The notes beneath the pieces are model-generated. The model made no database searches and was not told the DNA's origin. It worked only from the letters and a program-made list of their open reading frames with translations. From the NCBI GenBank assembly GCA_016177145.1, contig JACOVV010000167.1, positions 1-7,557 of the forward strand: a stretch of 7,557 bases of DNA, given 5' to 3'. Shown piece by piece: positions 1 to 6,927 of the stretch (position 1 is the first letter of the stretch; each line of letters starts with the position of its first letter). The stretch comes from Candidatus Omnitrophota bacterium (lineage in GTDB: Bacteria > Omnitrophota > Gorgyraeia > JACOVV01). The position numbers were made by a program, and so were the translations under genes.

Positions 1-1005
1 CTCCGCCTCCGCCTCCGCTTTTTTCACCTGTTCTCTGGCATCCGCTCGGATTTGTTCTATCTGCTTGTCCGTTTGCTGACGAATTGTCTCTATCTGTTGT
101 TGTGTTCCTGCAGACACTCTTTCTGTCTCCCGTTGGGTTCGAGCATCCGCTTCCTCTACCCTCTTGCGAGCTTCTTCCTGGGCCTTTTGTGTCTCTTGCT
201 TCGCGTGACTCTGGGCCGCCTCGATCTCCGTTCTGGCGCGTGTCTGGGCCAGTTCGATCTCTTTTCCGGCATGTTTCTGCGCTTTCTCGATTTCCTGCTG
301 AGCGCGCGTCTCTGCCTCTTTAACCGCTTCGCGAATCCTCTGATCCGCCTCTTCCTTCACCTGCTCCACTAGCTGTCGGGCACGCGCTTCGGCCTCCTCG
401 ACACTCTTTCGGGCTTTGGCATCGATCTCCGCCGCTTCCTGACGAGCTCGAAGACGAACCGCTTCTATTTTTTGCTCCGTTTGTGCATGACAAGTCACTT
501 CCGTTTCTTGCCTGGTTCTCGCTTGGGCCTCTTCGATTTTCTTCGCCGCTTCGGTTTGAATGAATTCAATTTGGCCTCGAGCGGAAAACCGAACTTCTTT
601 GATTTCCCGCTCTGTCTGTTTCTTAATCGCTTCGACTGCTTCCCGAGCTTTTCCCTCCGCCTCGTTCTTCGTTTGTTCCAGCTCTTGCCTGGATTTGTTC
701 TGGATTTCCTCAACCTGCCGGCGGGCGCGGGTGTCTGTTTCTTCCACTTCCTGCCGCGCCTGGATATTTATTTTTTCGATTTCTTCCTTAGCTCGAGCAT
801 ACGCCTCTTCAACTTCCTTCCTCGCCTGCTTGTAGGCCGCCTCAGTCTCTTTCTTGGCGTGACTCTGCGCCGTCTCGATCTCTTTCTTAGCATGCGCCTG
901 GGCTAAGCCGATTTCTTTCTTGGCGTGCGCCTGCGCTAACTCAACCTCTTGCTTGGCCTGCCTCTGGAATTCTTTGGCCGCTTCGCGCACTTTCTGGTCC
1001 GCTTC
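1..1005 (-). repeat. 33-bp/11-residue hendecad repeat region with higher-order copies
   Basis: This part of the GT2 gene encodes residues 431-765. It is made of 11-residue units of the form A-x-x-x-A-[RK]-x-E-[IV]-E-x, for example AQAHAKKEIGL (454-464), AQAHAKKEIET (465-475), AQSHAKKETEA (476-486), AYKQARKEVEE (487-497) and IDAKARKSVEE (624-634). The apolar positions 1, 5 and 9 fit hendecad, not heptad, periodicity. A distinct 23-residue module occurs three times, at residues 431-453, 545-567 and 649-671, each with a core like EADQ(K/R)(V/I)REA and each followed by a run of 11-mers. This defines larger copies of 114 and 104 residues (bases 664-1005 and 352-663) plus a third, incomplete copy (1-351). 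The array continues past the window edge. Confidence 0.88.
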
Positions 1006-2295
1006 GGCCTTGGAACGCCGCGCTTCCTCCTGGGCCTGTTCGATTTGCTGCCGCGCCTGAACCTGAATGGATTCCATTTCTTTCTTCAGTTGGGAAACCG
1101 CGGACGAACGGTGATCGAGTAACGATGTTAATTCCCCCTCGCGCGCCTGTGCCTTTGTTCGAACTTCGTCAAACTTTGCCTGGGCTTCCTGCAGTTTTTG
1201 CCGCAATTGGGAAGCTAACGCCCGCTCCGCGTCCGTTTCACTCGCCAGAAGCTGCAACGAACGTTCCGCCGATTCCTTTAAAAGCAAATGGTTCTGAAGA
1301 TCGACCTTGAATTGTTCCCTCTCTTTGCGGACAAGTCCCAGCTCCCCCTGCAGAGTCGTGACGACCGCTTCTTGATGGGAACGAGAAATCTTGGCAAAGG
1401 AAACCAAAATTTCTCCGATGACGGGAATCACGGTGGAATGAGGGTGTTCTTCGACCATCTTCCGGCAGGCTAAACTGATGATTTCACAGAATGGAGCGAT
1501 GGATTTTTGTTCCTGAAAATAGGCGGCGCTTTCGATGGCGGCCGGCAGGTCTTTCGGGGACTGCTTTGCCGTCAGCAGGATTCGGTTCCTCTCGATATAC
1601 CATTTCACTCTTTCAGGGGTCGTGCTCCCCTGGTGATGGTGCCAGACAATACTCTGCGGGACATACCCCATCCGCCATCCTTTTTTGCGGGCCCGGAGAC
1701 ACCAATCAACGTCCTCAACATAGAACTCAAAATCCTCATCCAGCAATCCGGCCTCTTCAAGGCACTCCTTCTTGATCAACAGGGCGCAGCCGGTCAACGC
1801 CTCGACCTCCTGCCTTTTGTCGTACTGTCCTTTGTCCGGTTCGTGGATGCCGCGGTCGTGCCAATAGAACTTGGGCATCTGCTGCAGGCCGCAGCTATTG
1901 ATCGTCCCATCCGGGAAAAGAATTTTCCCGCCGGCGGCCCCCATCTTCTTATCGCTTAAGAGAACTTTCACCAATTGCTTCAGCCAGTTCCGGTCTACCC
2001 AGCAGTCATTATTGAGCAGCGCGATCAAAGCCCCTTTGGCTCTCCGGATGCCGGCGTTATTGGCAGAGCAAAAATCATTTTTCTCATGACGAATGATTCG
2101 AGTTTTTGGAGAATGCTTTCGGATCCAGCTGATCGAGCCGTCGGTAGACCCGTTATCAATCACGATCTGCTCGAGGCGGCCGGAGGGATAATCCAAAGAG
2201 TTCAATGAAGAAAACAGCCGGTCAAAATAGCGGCGCCCATTGTAGTTAGCAATGATAATACTGACGGCAGGCAACAAAATCTTTTTTCCCCTCAT
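1..2295 (-). CDS. GT2 glycosyltransferase fused to a long hendecad-repeat helical tail (partial, open at left edge)
   Basis: The ATG at 2295 opens a frame of 765 codons that runs off the window without a stop, so the C-terminus is missing. Residues 1-245 are a GT2 domain of the WbbL/rhamnosyltransferase type: VSIIIANYNG (11-20), VIDNGSTDGS (45-54), the metal-site equivalent LLNNDCWVD (93-101), FYVEDVDWCLRAR with the acidic pair E194-D195, VWHHHQGS (217-224) and ERNRILL (235-241). Such enzymes transfer a sugar from a nucleotide donor to a growing glycan on the cytoplasmic membrane face. Residues 246-300 are a linker I do not recognise. After P291 there is no proline to the end (474 residues); the sequence is rich in A, E, K, R and Q and predicted to be continuous helix, with regular 11-residue repeats from about 431. 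There is no signal peptide or membrane segment. The ribosome site is weak (AAAGAG just before the ATG). The GT2 call is firm; sugar specificity and the function of the tail are unknown. Confidence 0.9.
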   Translation of the reverse strand, partial: MRGKKILLPAVSIIIANYNGRRYFDRLFSSLNSLDYPSGRLEQIVIDNGSTDGSISWIRKHSPKTRIIRHEKNDFCSANNAGIRRAKGALIALLNNDCWVDRNWLKQLVKVLLSDKKMGAAGGKILFPDGTINSCGLQQMPKFYWHDRGIHEPDKGQYDKRQEVEALTGCALLIKKECLEEAGLLDEDFEFYVEDVDWCLRARKKGWRMGYVPQSIVWHHHQGSTTPERVKWYIERNRILLTAKQSPKDLPAAIESAAYFQEQKSIAPFCEIISLACRKMVEEHPHSTVIPVIGEILVSFAKISRSHQEAVVTTLQGELGLVRKEREQFKVDLQNHLLLKESAERSLQLLASETDAERALASQLRQKLQEAQAKFDEVRTKAQAREGELTSLLDHRSSAVSQLKKEMESIQVQARQQIEQAQEEARRSKAEADQKVREAAKEFQRQAKQEVELAQAHAKKEIGLAQAHAKKEIETAQSHAKKETEAAYKQARKEVEEAYARAKEEIEKINIQARQEVEETDTRARRQVEEIQNKSRQELEQTKNEAEGKAREAVEAIKKQTEREIKEVRFSARGQIEFIQTEAAKKIEEAQARTRQETEVTCHAQTEQKIEAVRLRARQEAAEIDAKARKSVEEAEARARQLVEQVKEEADQRIREAVKEAETRAQQEIEKAQKHAGKEIELAQTRARTEIEAAQSHAKQETQKAQEEARKRVEEADARTQRETERVSAGTQQQIETIRQQTDKQIEQIRADAREQVKKAEAEAE
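838..936 (-). repeat. Three adjacent 33-bp units encoding A-Q-[AS]-H-A-K-K-E
   Basis: The units 838-870, 871-903 and 904-936 encode AQSHAKKETEA, AQAHAKKEIET and AQAHAKKEIGL. By hand count the middle unit matches each neighbour at 24 of 33 bases. The unit at 184-216 (AQSHAKQETQK), about 650 bases away, matches 838-870 at 25 of 33. This is the most uniform part of the larger repeat. It is a protein-coding repeat without spacers, not a CRISPR array. Confidence 0.8.
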
Positions 2296-2305
2296 GATCT
2301 CTTTG

Positions 2306-2329
2306 GTTTCGCGCTTGGATGCGCGAAAC
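2306..2329. repeat. Perfect 9-bp inverted repeat between wzt and the GT2 gene
   Basis: The arms GTTTCGCGC (2306-2314) and GCGCGAAAC (2321-2329) are exact reverse complements around a 6-base loop (2315-2320). The repeat fills most of the 36-base gap between the wzt stop and the GT2 start. On the transcribed strand it is not followed by a T-run (next bases CAAAGAGATC and then ATG), so it is not a standard intrinsic terminator. If the TATAAT at 2336-2331 is a -10 box, with +1 near 2324, the repeat covers about -5 to +19, a usual operator position. As RNA in read-through transcripts from wzt, it would be a stem-loop just ahead of the GT2 start. The repeat itself is certain; its role is inferred. 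Confidence 0.6.
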
Positions 2330-2330
2330 A

Positions 2331-2346
2331 ATTATAGCATAGCCCT
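2331..2346 (-). promoter_or_regulatory. Candidate extended -10 promoter for the GT2 gene, overlapping the wzt stop
   Basis: On the minus strand this reads AGGGCTATGCTATAAT. It contains TATG-n-TATAAT, a full extended -10 element, with the wzt stop codon TAA inside the TATAAT. The best -35 match (TTCATT, 18-base spacer) agrees with TTGACA at only 3 of 6 bases, which extended -10 promoters tolerate. The GT2 ATG lies 35 bases downstream. Two similar motifs occur at 4996-5011 and 6928-6943. Confidence 0.45.
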
Positions 2347-4176
2347 CGCTGGAAAATGAAGATTAAAATGGCGCCCCAAAGCGCTCCCCTTCCATTCCCG
2401 TTTGATCGAAACTAAGCCGTGGTGCGGAACCGATTCCTTCATCTGAAACCACCCCGCTTCAGGAATGATTCCAAAAACATTTTGCTGTCTATTGGCGCAT
2501 GCGATTCCAACTCTGAATTTTCCGCGAAGCAGCGGAAGGGACGGAAAAAGAATAGACCAGAGGTTCTTCCCCGGTTTTAGTTCCAAGAGAACTCCGTCAT
2601 TGAAGGAACTCGTCGCGTAACAAAGAATCCCATCCGACCGGAATAGTCCCACCCAGACAGCTAACTGCTCCACGGCCGCTTCCGCGTGAAAAACTCCCTC
2701 GACCGAAAGATCATCTCCCATTTGAAGCGATCCTTCTCCGAGGGGCTGAATTATTTTTAGAGAATCGAGGAAAATCCCTTGTTGAGAAGGAGTTGTCGTC
2801 GGTTCCATCAGCAATCGGCCGATTCTTTCTTCCATCTCCTGCTGAAAACCATGCTGTGTCAACAGCAAATTGCCGTGGCCGGCAAGTTCTTTATCTCGCG
2901 CAAACCACCGGTGCGCCAGCGCCACGACTCCATACTCGGGACGATTGGATCGAATCCTTAGAGGATACATCGCGTGGTGGCTGTCGTAGCCATGCGACTC
3001 TTCCCGATCCCAGATCGCCACGCTGAAAGAGAACCGCCCTCCTAATAAAGGAAATGACGGATACGTCAACTGAAACCACCCCTGGCCCGGCTTCAGAGAC
3101 CGGATAGGAAGCCCGTCCAAGCGGGTATTGGGGCCGAAGCAATAGACACCGTCATCCCGGTAAACGGCAATGCCGAAATGAAGATCTTCGACTTCCTCCT
3201 CTACTTCATACTCCACCCTGACTCTTAAGAAATCCCCCGGATTGATTTTGTTCACTTCCAAATCTTCCCGGTCCATCAGGTAGACTCTTTTGATTTTGAC
3301 TTTCCCGATGCCGGAGCGAAACCGCGCCCTGGGACGAACCCAGCCGATTTCATCGGGAGCCGGCCGGTTGCCTTCTGTTCCTGCCCCTTTGAGCGCGATC
3401 AGAATTTCCCGTCTCTCCCTCTCCGACAACCGGTGATCTTCCATGCCGCCGTGGATCGCCTCTTGATAGATACCGACAACCTCTTCAGCGTTTCCGTAAG
3501 CGGACTGCCTGCCTGTGTCCAGCAAGAGCGCTTTCTCGCAGAAACGTTTCACCGTTTCAAGATCATGAGTGGCAATGATGAACGCCTTGCCCGCTTTTTT
3601 GAATTCTTGAAGTTTCGCCAGGCATCTTTTTTGGAAAACCCCATCCCCAACGGAGAGAATCTCGTCAATCACCAGCAGATCAAAGGGGGCGTGCATGGCA
3701 ATGGCGAACCCAAGGCGCGTCATCATCCCTGTCGAATAGGTCTGCAGCGGCGCTTCGATCAAATGCCCTAATCCTGAAAACTCCAGGATCGAATCCATCT
3801 TTTTACGAATCTCTCGAATCGTCAACCCTAAAATCGTCCCGTTGAGGTAGATATTCTCTCTTCCTGAAAGCTCCGGATGAAACCCGGCCCCGAGGGTTAA
3901 AAGGGCGCTTACTTTCCCATGGACATGAATGCGGCCGGCGGTGGGAGCGGTGACTCCTGCGCAAAGAGCCAATAGCGTGCTCTTTCCCGATCCATTGGAT
4001 CCGATGACGCCGATGGCCTGCCCCGGTTCGAGTGAAAAGGCCGCCTCTTTGACCGCCCAGAAATCGCCAAACTGGCGCTTTCGCAGGAATTTCGGCAGGA
4101 GGTAACGCGCCAGCGCCCCTTTTTCGTAAACGATCTGGTATTGTTTCCCAAGCTGAATTGCTTCAATGATCGGCAT
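2332..4176 (-). CDS. wzt: Wzt-type polysaccharide ABC exporter ATPase with two C-terminal glycan-binding-type domains
   Basis: This 614-residue cytoplasmic ATPase would power export of undecaprenyl-linked glycan through the Wzm permease encoded just upstream. The nucleotide-binding domain is about residues 1-245: Walker A GSNGSGKST (59-67), GAGFHPELSG (96-105), signature YSTGM (147-151, the Wzt/TagH form), Walker B LLVIDE (167-172), D-loop SVGD (175-178) and H-loop H204. A linker follows, then a Wzt C-terminal-like beta domain at about 285-425 and a second, related one at about 468-595. Both contain R-x-DG, a Cys three residues on, DG, LKPG and a PSxPLLxGxF stretch; the shared landmarks lie 172-173 residues apart. 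E. coli O9a Wzt has one such domain (about 430 residues in total), so the extra length equals about one domain. The ATG lies 3 bases after the wzm stop, which suggests coupled translation. The stop TAA lies inside a TATAAT motif. Its glycan ligand cannot be read from sequence. Confidence 0.95.
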   Translation of the reverse strand: MPIIEAIQLGKQYQIVYEKGALARYLLPKFLRKRQFGDFWAVKEAAFSLEPGQAIGVIGSNGSGKSTLLALCAGVTAPTAGRIHVHGKVSALLTLGAGFHPELSGRENIYLNGTILGLTIREIRKKMDSILEFSGLGHLIEAPLQTYSTGMMTRLGFAIAMHAPFDLLVIDEILSVGDGVFQKRCLAKLQEFKKAGKAFIIATHDLETVKRFCEKALLLDTGRQSAYGNAEEVVGIYQEAIHGGMEDHRLSERERREILIALKGAGTEGNRPAPDEIGWVRPRARFRSGIGKVKIKRVYLMDREDLEVNKINPGDFLRVRVEYEVEEEVEDLHFGIAVYRDDGVYCFGPNTRLDGLPIRSLKPGQGWFQLTYPSFPLLGGRFSFSVAIWDREESHGYDSHHAMYPLRIRSNRPEYGVVALAHRWFARDKELAGHGNLLLTQHGFQQEMEERIGRLLMEPTTTPSQQGIFLDSLKIIQPLGEGSLQMGDDLSVEGVFHAEAAVEQLAVWVGLFRSDGILCYATSSFNDGVLLELKPGKNLWSILFPSLPLLRGKFRVGIACANRQQNVFGIIPEAGWFQMKESVPHHGLVSIKREWKGSALGRHFNLHFPARAML

Positions 4177-4179
4177 TTT

Positions 4180-4989
4180 CTAGATCCAATCCGCGAAATT
4201 TCTTTGGCGTTTCTGGAAAACCATCAGCCCAACCGCCAGCATCAGGAAAGAAGTGACCACGGTATAAAAAGTCAACGCGAAGACTGAAACTGCCTCCGGC
4301 AGGAATCCTCCATATCCCGGGAGAAGCGCCCAGCGGTACAGAAAAACGATCCCCACCATCGGGTTCAGGCAATAAAGCGACAAGACGACGCTGGAATACT
4401 GCTCCATCAAGGAGATCGGATAAAAAACCGGCACCAGGTAGAACCAAAGAACCAGCCCGATTTCAACGATATACTTGACGTCTCGAAACTCCACCTGCAG
4501 CGCGGAAACCAGCAAAGCCAGGCCTGCCGTTAAAACCAGATGCACCAGGATCACCAGCGGCAGAATCACCAGCCGCCAGCTCCACTCGATACCGAAAAAA
4601 CCAAGAAATAAAACCAAGAGCGCCATGCTTAAAACGAAATTGATCAGGTTGGCTCCAATAACTGAAAACGGGATCAATTCTCTTGGAAAATAAACCTTCT
4701 TGATCAGACTCCCGCTGTCAACGACACAGGTAACCGAGTTTCCCACCGCCAGTTGGAAGAACATCCAGGGAAACATCGCCGTAGCGATGTAGACGGCAAA
4801 CGGGATTTTCTGGACCGGTGATTCCAGCAGGACGGAAAAGATAAACCAGAAAACTCCGATCATCGCGGTAGGCACCAGCAAAGCCCATAGAAAACCAAGA
4901 AGGGGGTGTTTGTAGCGGACTTTGATATCCTTGGAGGCGAGTTTATAGATCAAATCACGGTATTGCCACAGGGCGGCCAGTAATTGCAC
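4180..4989 (-). CDS. wzm: Wzm-type polysaccharide ABC exporter permease (ABC-2 family)
   Basis: This 269-residue inner-membrane protein is of typical length for Wzm/TagG/KpsM permeases and should form the transport channel with Wzt. The N-terminal amphipathic stretch (KLASKDIKVRYKHPLLGF, 16-33) is characteristic of ABC-2 exporters, as are LIKKVYFPRELIPFS (95-109) and FRDVKYIVEIGL (168-179). About six hydrophobic segments are visible, near 34-55, 64-88, 106-132, 139-163, 173-197 and 237-257. I accept the GTG at 4989 because it gives the usual N-terminus, about 15 residues before KDIKVRY, and lies 7 bases after the preceding gene's stop. No Shine-Dalgarno sequence is apparent, and a TATAAT box ends exactly 6 bases before the GTG, so the transcript could be leaderless. 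The stop TAG is 3 bases before the wzt ATG. Confidence 0.95.
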   Translation of the reverse strand: MQLLAALWQYRDLIYKLASKDIKVRYKHPLLGFLWALLVPTAMIGVFWFIFSVLLESPVQKIPFAVYIATAMFPWMFFQLAVGNSVTCVVDSGSLIKKVYFPRELIPFSVIGANLINFVLSMALLVLFLGFFGIEWSWRLVILPLVILVHLVLTAGLALLVSALQVEFRDVKYIVEIGLVLWFYLVPVFYPISLMEQYSSVVLSLYCLNPMVGIVFLYRWALLPGYGGFLPEAVSVFALTFYTVVTSFLMLAVGLMVFQKRQRNFADWI

Positions 4990-4995
4990 GAAAGC

Positions 4996-5011
4996 ATTAT
5001 ATCATAGACCT
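4996..5011 (-). promoter_or_regulatory. Candidate extended -10 promoter for wzm-wzt, overlapping the upstream stop
   Basis: On the minus strand this reads AGGTCTATGATATAAT, with TATG-n-TATAAT forming a complete extended -10. The TAA of TATAAT is the stop codon of the UbiA-like gene. No convincing -35 is seen at 16-19 bases. With standard spacing, transcription would start at or next to the G of the wzm GTG codon. It is identical to the motif at 2331-2346 at 14 of 16 positions. Confidence 0.45.
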
Positions 5012-5848
5012 GACGCTGATCATGTAGGTGATCCACATCACGATGACAAACGTGAGCTGCTTGTCTTTAAAGACGAGATCGGTGGGGTCGGGATAAGCAG
5101 GATGTTCTTCCAGCAGATAAAAATAACGGATCGTCCCGTAAAGAACAAAAGAAAAAGAAATGAACACCGCTATCTCCTTTTGCGAGAAAACATAGAAAAA
5201 ATAAGCCGCGTTGACCAGCACCAGGCTGATGCGAATCAGCATCTCGATCCACAACAAATCGTACTGCCGCAGAACCGGGTTCGGTTTCTTCAGGATTCCT
5301 TTACGCAGGAGAATCAAATCTCCCTTTCTCTTCCCTGCCCCCAAGAAAAGAGCCAGGACAAAAACGCTCACACACAGCCACAGGGAAACCGGGATATCCA
5401 GGACGACACTGCCGGCGTACAATCTCAATAGGAATCCAAACCCGATGCTGATGAGATCCAGCAGCATGAATTTCTTCAGCGAAAAATTATAGGCCAGATT
5501 CAACAAAGCGTACGCAATGACCACCAATAAAAAATCCGCGCTGATTCCAAAAGAGACAATGACTACCCAGGAAAAGAGCAAAAATGCCGCGGCCAACGCC
5601 GTTTTGCGGCTGATCTTGCCGGCGGCGACAGGACGATATCTCTTTGACGGATGAGCGCGGTCCCGTTCATAATCCAGCGCGTCATTCAACGCGTAGCAGG
5701 CGGAGGAAAGAAGGCAAAAAAGAAAAAAACTGACCGTCACGGGGAGAAAAAATTCCCATCGAAAAATTTGACCTGAAAAAATCAAAGGGGCAAAAACCAG
5801 AAGATTCTTAATCCATTGCCGGGGACGCAGCAAAATGAATAAACTCAT
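4997..5848 (-). CDS. UbiA-family polyprenyl-phosphate phosphoribosyltransferase-like membrane protein
   Basis: The 283-residue protein (from the ATG at 5848) has the form of the decaprenyl-phosphate phosphoribosyltransferase branch of UbiA. That family moves phosphoribose from PRPP to a polyprenyl phosphate in the inner membrane. The N-terminus has RPRQWIKN (8-15) and a hydrophobic stretch (AP-x-IFSGQ). The first Asp-rich motif is NDALDYERD (55-63), followed by HPSKRYRPVAAG. The second conserved region is YNFSLKK then LDLISIGFGFLLR, ending near R142. GKRKGDL and the C-terminal DPTD (254-257) also fit the family. Multiple membrane helices are evident throughout. I prefer the ATG at 5848, whose ATGA overlaps the epimerase stop; a GTG at 5857 would add three residues. 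Substrate assignment is by family resemblance; a plain UbiA prenyltransferase of other specificity is possible. Confidence 0.87.
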   Translation of the reverse strand: MSLFILLRPRQWIKNLLVFAPLIFSGQIFRWEFFLPVTVSFFLFCLLSSACYALNDALDYERDRAHPSKRYRPVAAGKISRKTALAAAFLLFSWVVIVSFGISADFLLVVIAYALLNLAYNFSLKKFMLLDLISIGFGFLLRLYAGSVVLDIPVSLWLCVSVFVLALFLGAGKRKGDLILLRKGILKKPNPVLRQYDLLWIEMLIRISLVLVNAAYFFYVFSQKEIAVFISFSFVLYGTIRYFYLLEEHPAYPDPTDLVFKDKQLTFVIVMWITYMISVRSMI

Positions 5849-6900
5849 GGAATCCACTTTGCCGGTATTCGAAAAACCCGAAGCAGTTTAGGGTCCCAGG
5901 CAACGGTGTGAGTCTGTCCGGTGGCGCTCAGATACCGATCGCGATGAAGAGAGTATTCATCATAACTTTCTCTCAATGCCTGGATATTGCTCTTTCGCGG
6001 AAACCAGTCCAGAGTCTGTTTTGCTTTTTCAATGGCGACGTAGGAATCTTCACAGGCGGTTTTGTAGTGCCATTCTACCAGTGGAGACAGACGGCACAGC
6101 TCCAGAAACCTTAGAAACCCCTTGATCGGCGCGGCAGGAAGAGGAAAAAGCCGGGCGGAGCTGTGGGCGTGCTGGATTAAGTCTTCCAATTCCTCTCTGA
6201 CAGCGCCAAAAACTTCCGATCCGATATTGAGCGTCTGTGAAAAAAGAGGGAGATTAGCCGTTTTCCAAATAGCCTCCAGCAAATCCGACAACGCCAGCAA
6301 TTGATAGCGGTTGGCCCCCTTGCCGAGGATATAGACAAGATTTCCCTGGTGAATCCACTCAAACAAAATCTGAAAAATACCCAACCGCCCCGGCCCCAGG
6401 AAAGTTTTCGGCCGCAAGACCGCCACCGGGTATCCCTGTTCGCGAAACTCCTCGCAGACCGTTTCCGCCATTGTCTTGGAAACTCCATAATGGCCCATCG
6501 GATCCAGCGGATGATTTTCCGTCGTGGGATGCACTTTAGGAACGCCGTAGACGGCGGTCGAAGAGATAAAGATGACCTTCTCGGCGCGGTTCCGCTTTGC
6601 CGCTGTCAGAACCTTTCTGGTCCCATTGACGTTGACATCGAAAATCAGCTCTTTGGAACCCCGGATCGGCAAAGCCGCCGCCGCGTGAACCACCACATCC
6701 CCCTCGCGGATAGACTGCCGCAGCAAAGAAAGATCGCGGACATCCCCTCTAAACATCTCCACATGACCCTTGAGTGTTTCATCCGCCAAAGGAGACTCAT
6801 CCAAGAGAGCCACTTGCCAGCCGTTGTCAAGAAAATATCTGGCTAGAGCCATCCCAAGAAAGCCGGTTCCACCGGTAATCACTATTCTGTGGGAATTCAT
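5845..6900 (-). CDS. NAD-dependent epimerase/dehydratase (extended SDR), nucleotide-sugar type
   Basis: This 351-residue soluble Rossmann enzyme belongs to the UDP-glucose 4-epimerase/dehydratase superfamily, which remodels nucleotide sugars or related polyols. Numbered from the ATG at 6900, the cofactor motif GGTGFLG is at 10-16 and the acidic residue ending beta-2 is D34, which favours NAD over NADP. The active site is complete: ISST (112-115), then Y138-x-x-x-K142 in HYGVSK. LRPKTFLGPGR (162-172) fits the substrate-side loop of the family. The C-terminal half is more divergent, so I cannot name the substrate. The ATG places the first beta-strand at the usual distance from the N-terminus; an in-frame GTG at 6915 would add five residues and lies only 12 bases after a TATAAT box. 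The stop TGA overlaps the ATG of the UbiA-like gene. The gene probably supplies or modifies a sugar donor for this locus. Confidence 0.92.
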   Translation of the reverse strand: MNSHRIVITGGTGFLGMALARYFLDNGWQVALLDESPLADETLKGHVEMFRGDVRDLSLLRQSIREGDVVVHAAAALPIRGSKELIFDVNVNGTRKVLTAAKRNRAEKVIFISSTAVYGVPKVHPTTENHPLDPMGHYGVSKTMAETVCEEFREQGYPVAVLRPKTFLGPGRLGIFQILFEWIHQGNLVYILGKGANRYQLLALSDLLEAIWKTANLPLFSQTLNIGSEVFGAVREELEDLIQHAHSSARLFPLPAAPIKGFLRFLELCRLSPLVEWHYKTACEDSYVAIEKAKQTLDWFPRKSNIQALRESYDEYSLHRDRYLSATGQTHTVAWDPKLLRVFRIPAKWIP

Positions 6901-6927
6901 AGGGTCAATGACCACTCACGTATTGGC

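Noticed and set aside
472..906. Plus-strand open frame of 144 codons, with others at 52-372 and 560-835
   Set aside because: These lie antisense to the repeat-encoding tail of the GT2 gene. Their Leu/Phe/Arg/Ser-rich translations are simply the complement of an E/K/A/Q-rich repeat, and they have no recognisable domain.
1..1005. Regularly spaced DNA repeats that could suggest a CRISPR array
   Set aside because: The 33-bp units are contiguous with no spacers, keep one reading frame, vary mostly in a coding-like way, and continue a GT2 gene.
2306..2329. Intrinsic terminator after wzt
   Set aside because: The stem is good, but no T-run follows it on the transcribed strand; the next bases are CAAAGAGATC and then the GT2 ATG.
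5486..5491. A fourth TATAAT on the minus strand
   Set aside because: It encodes Tyr-Asn inside the UbiA-like gene, has no extended -10 TG, and lies far from any gene start, so chance is the simplest explanation.
6301..6846. Plus-strand open frame of 181 codons
   Set aside because: It is entirely antisense to the epimerase gene, whose own frame carries intact SDR motifs. The plus-strand translation shows no family signature.
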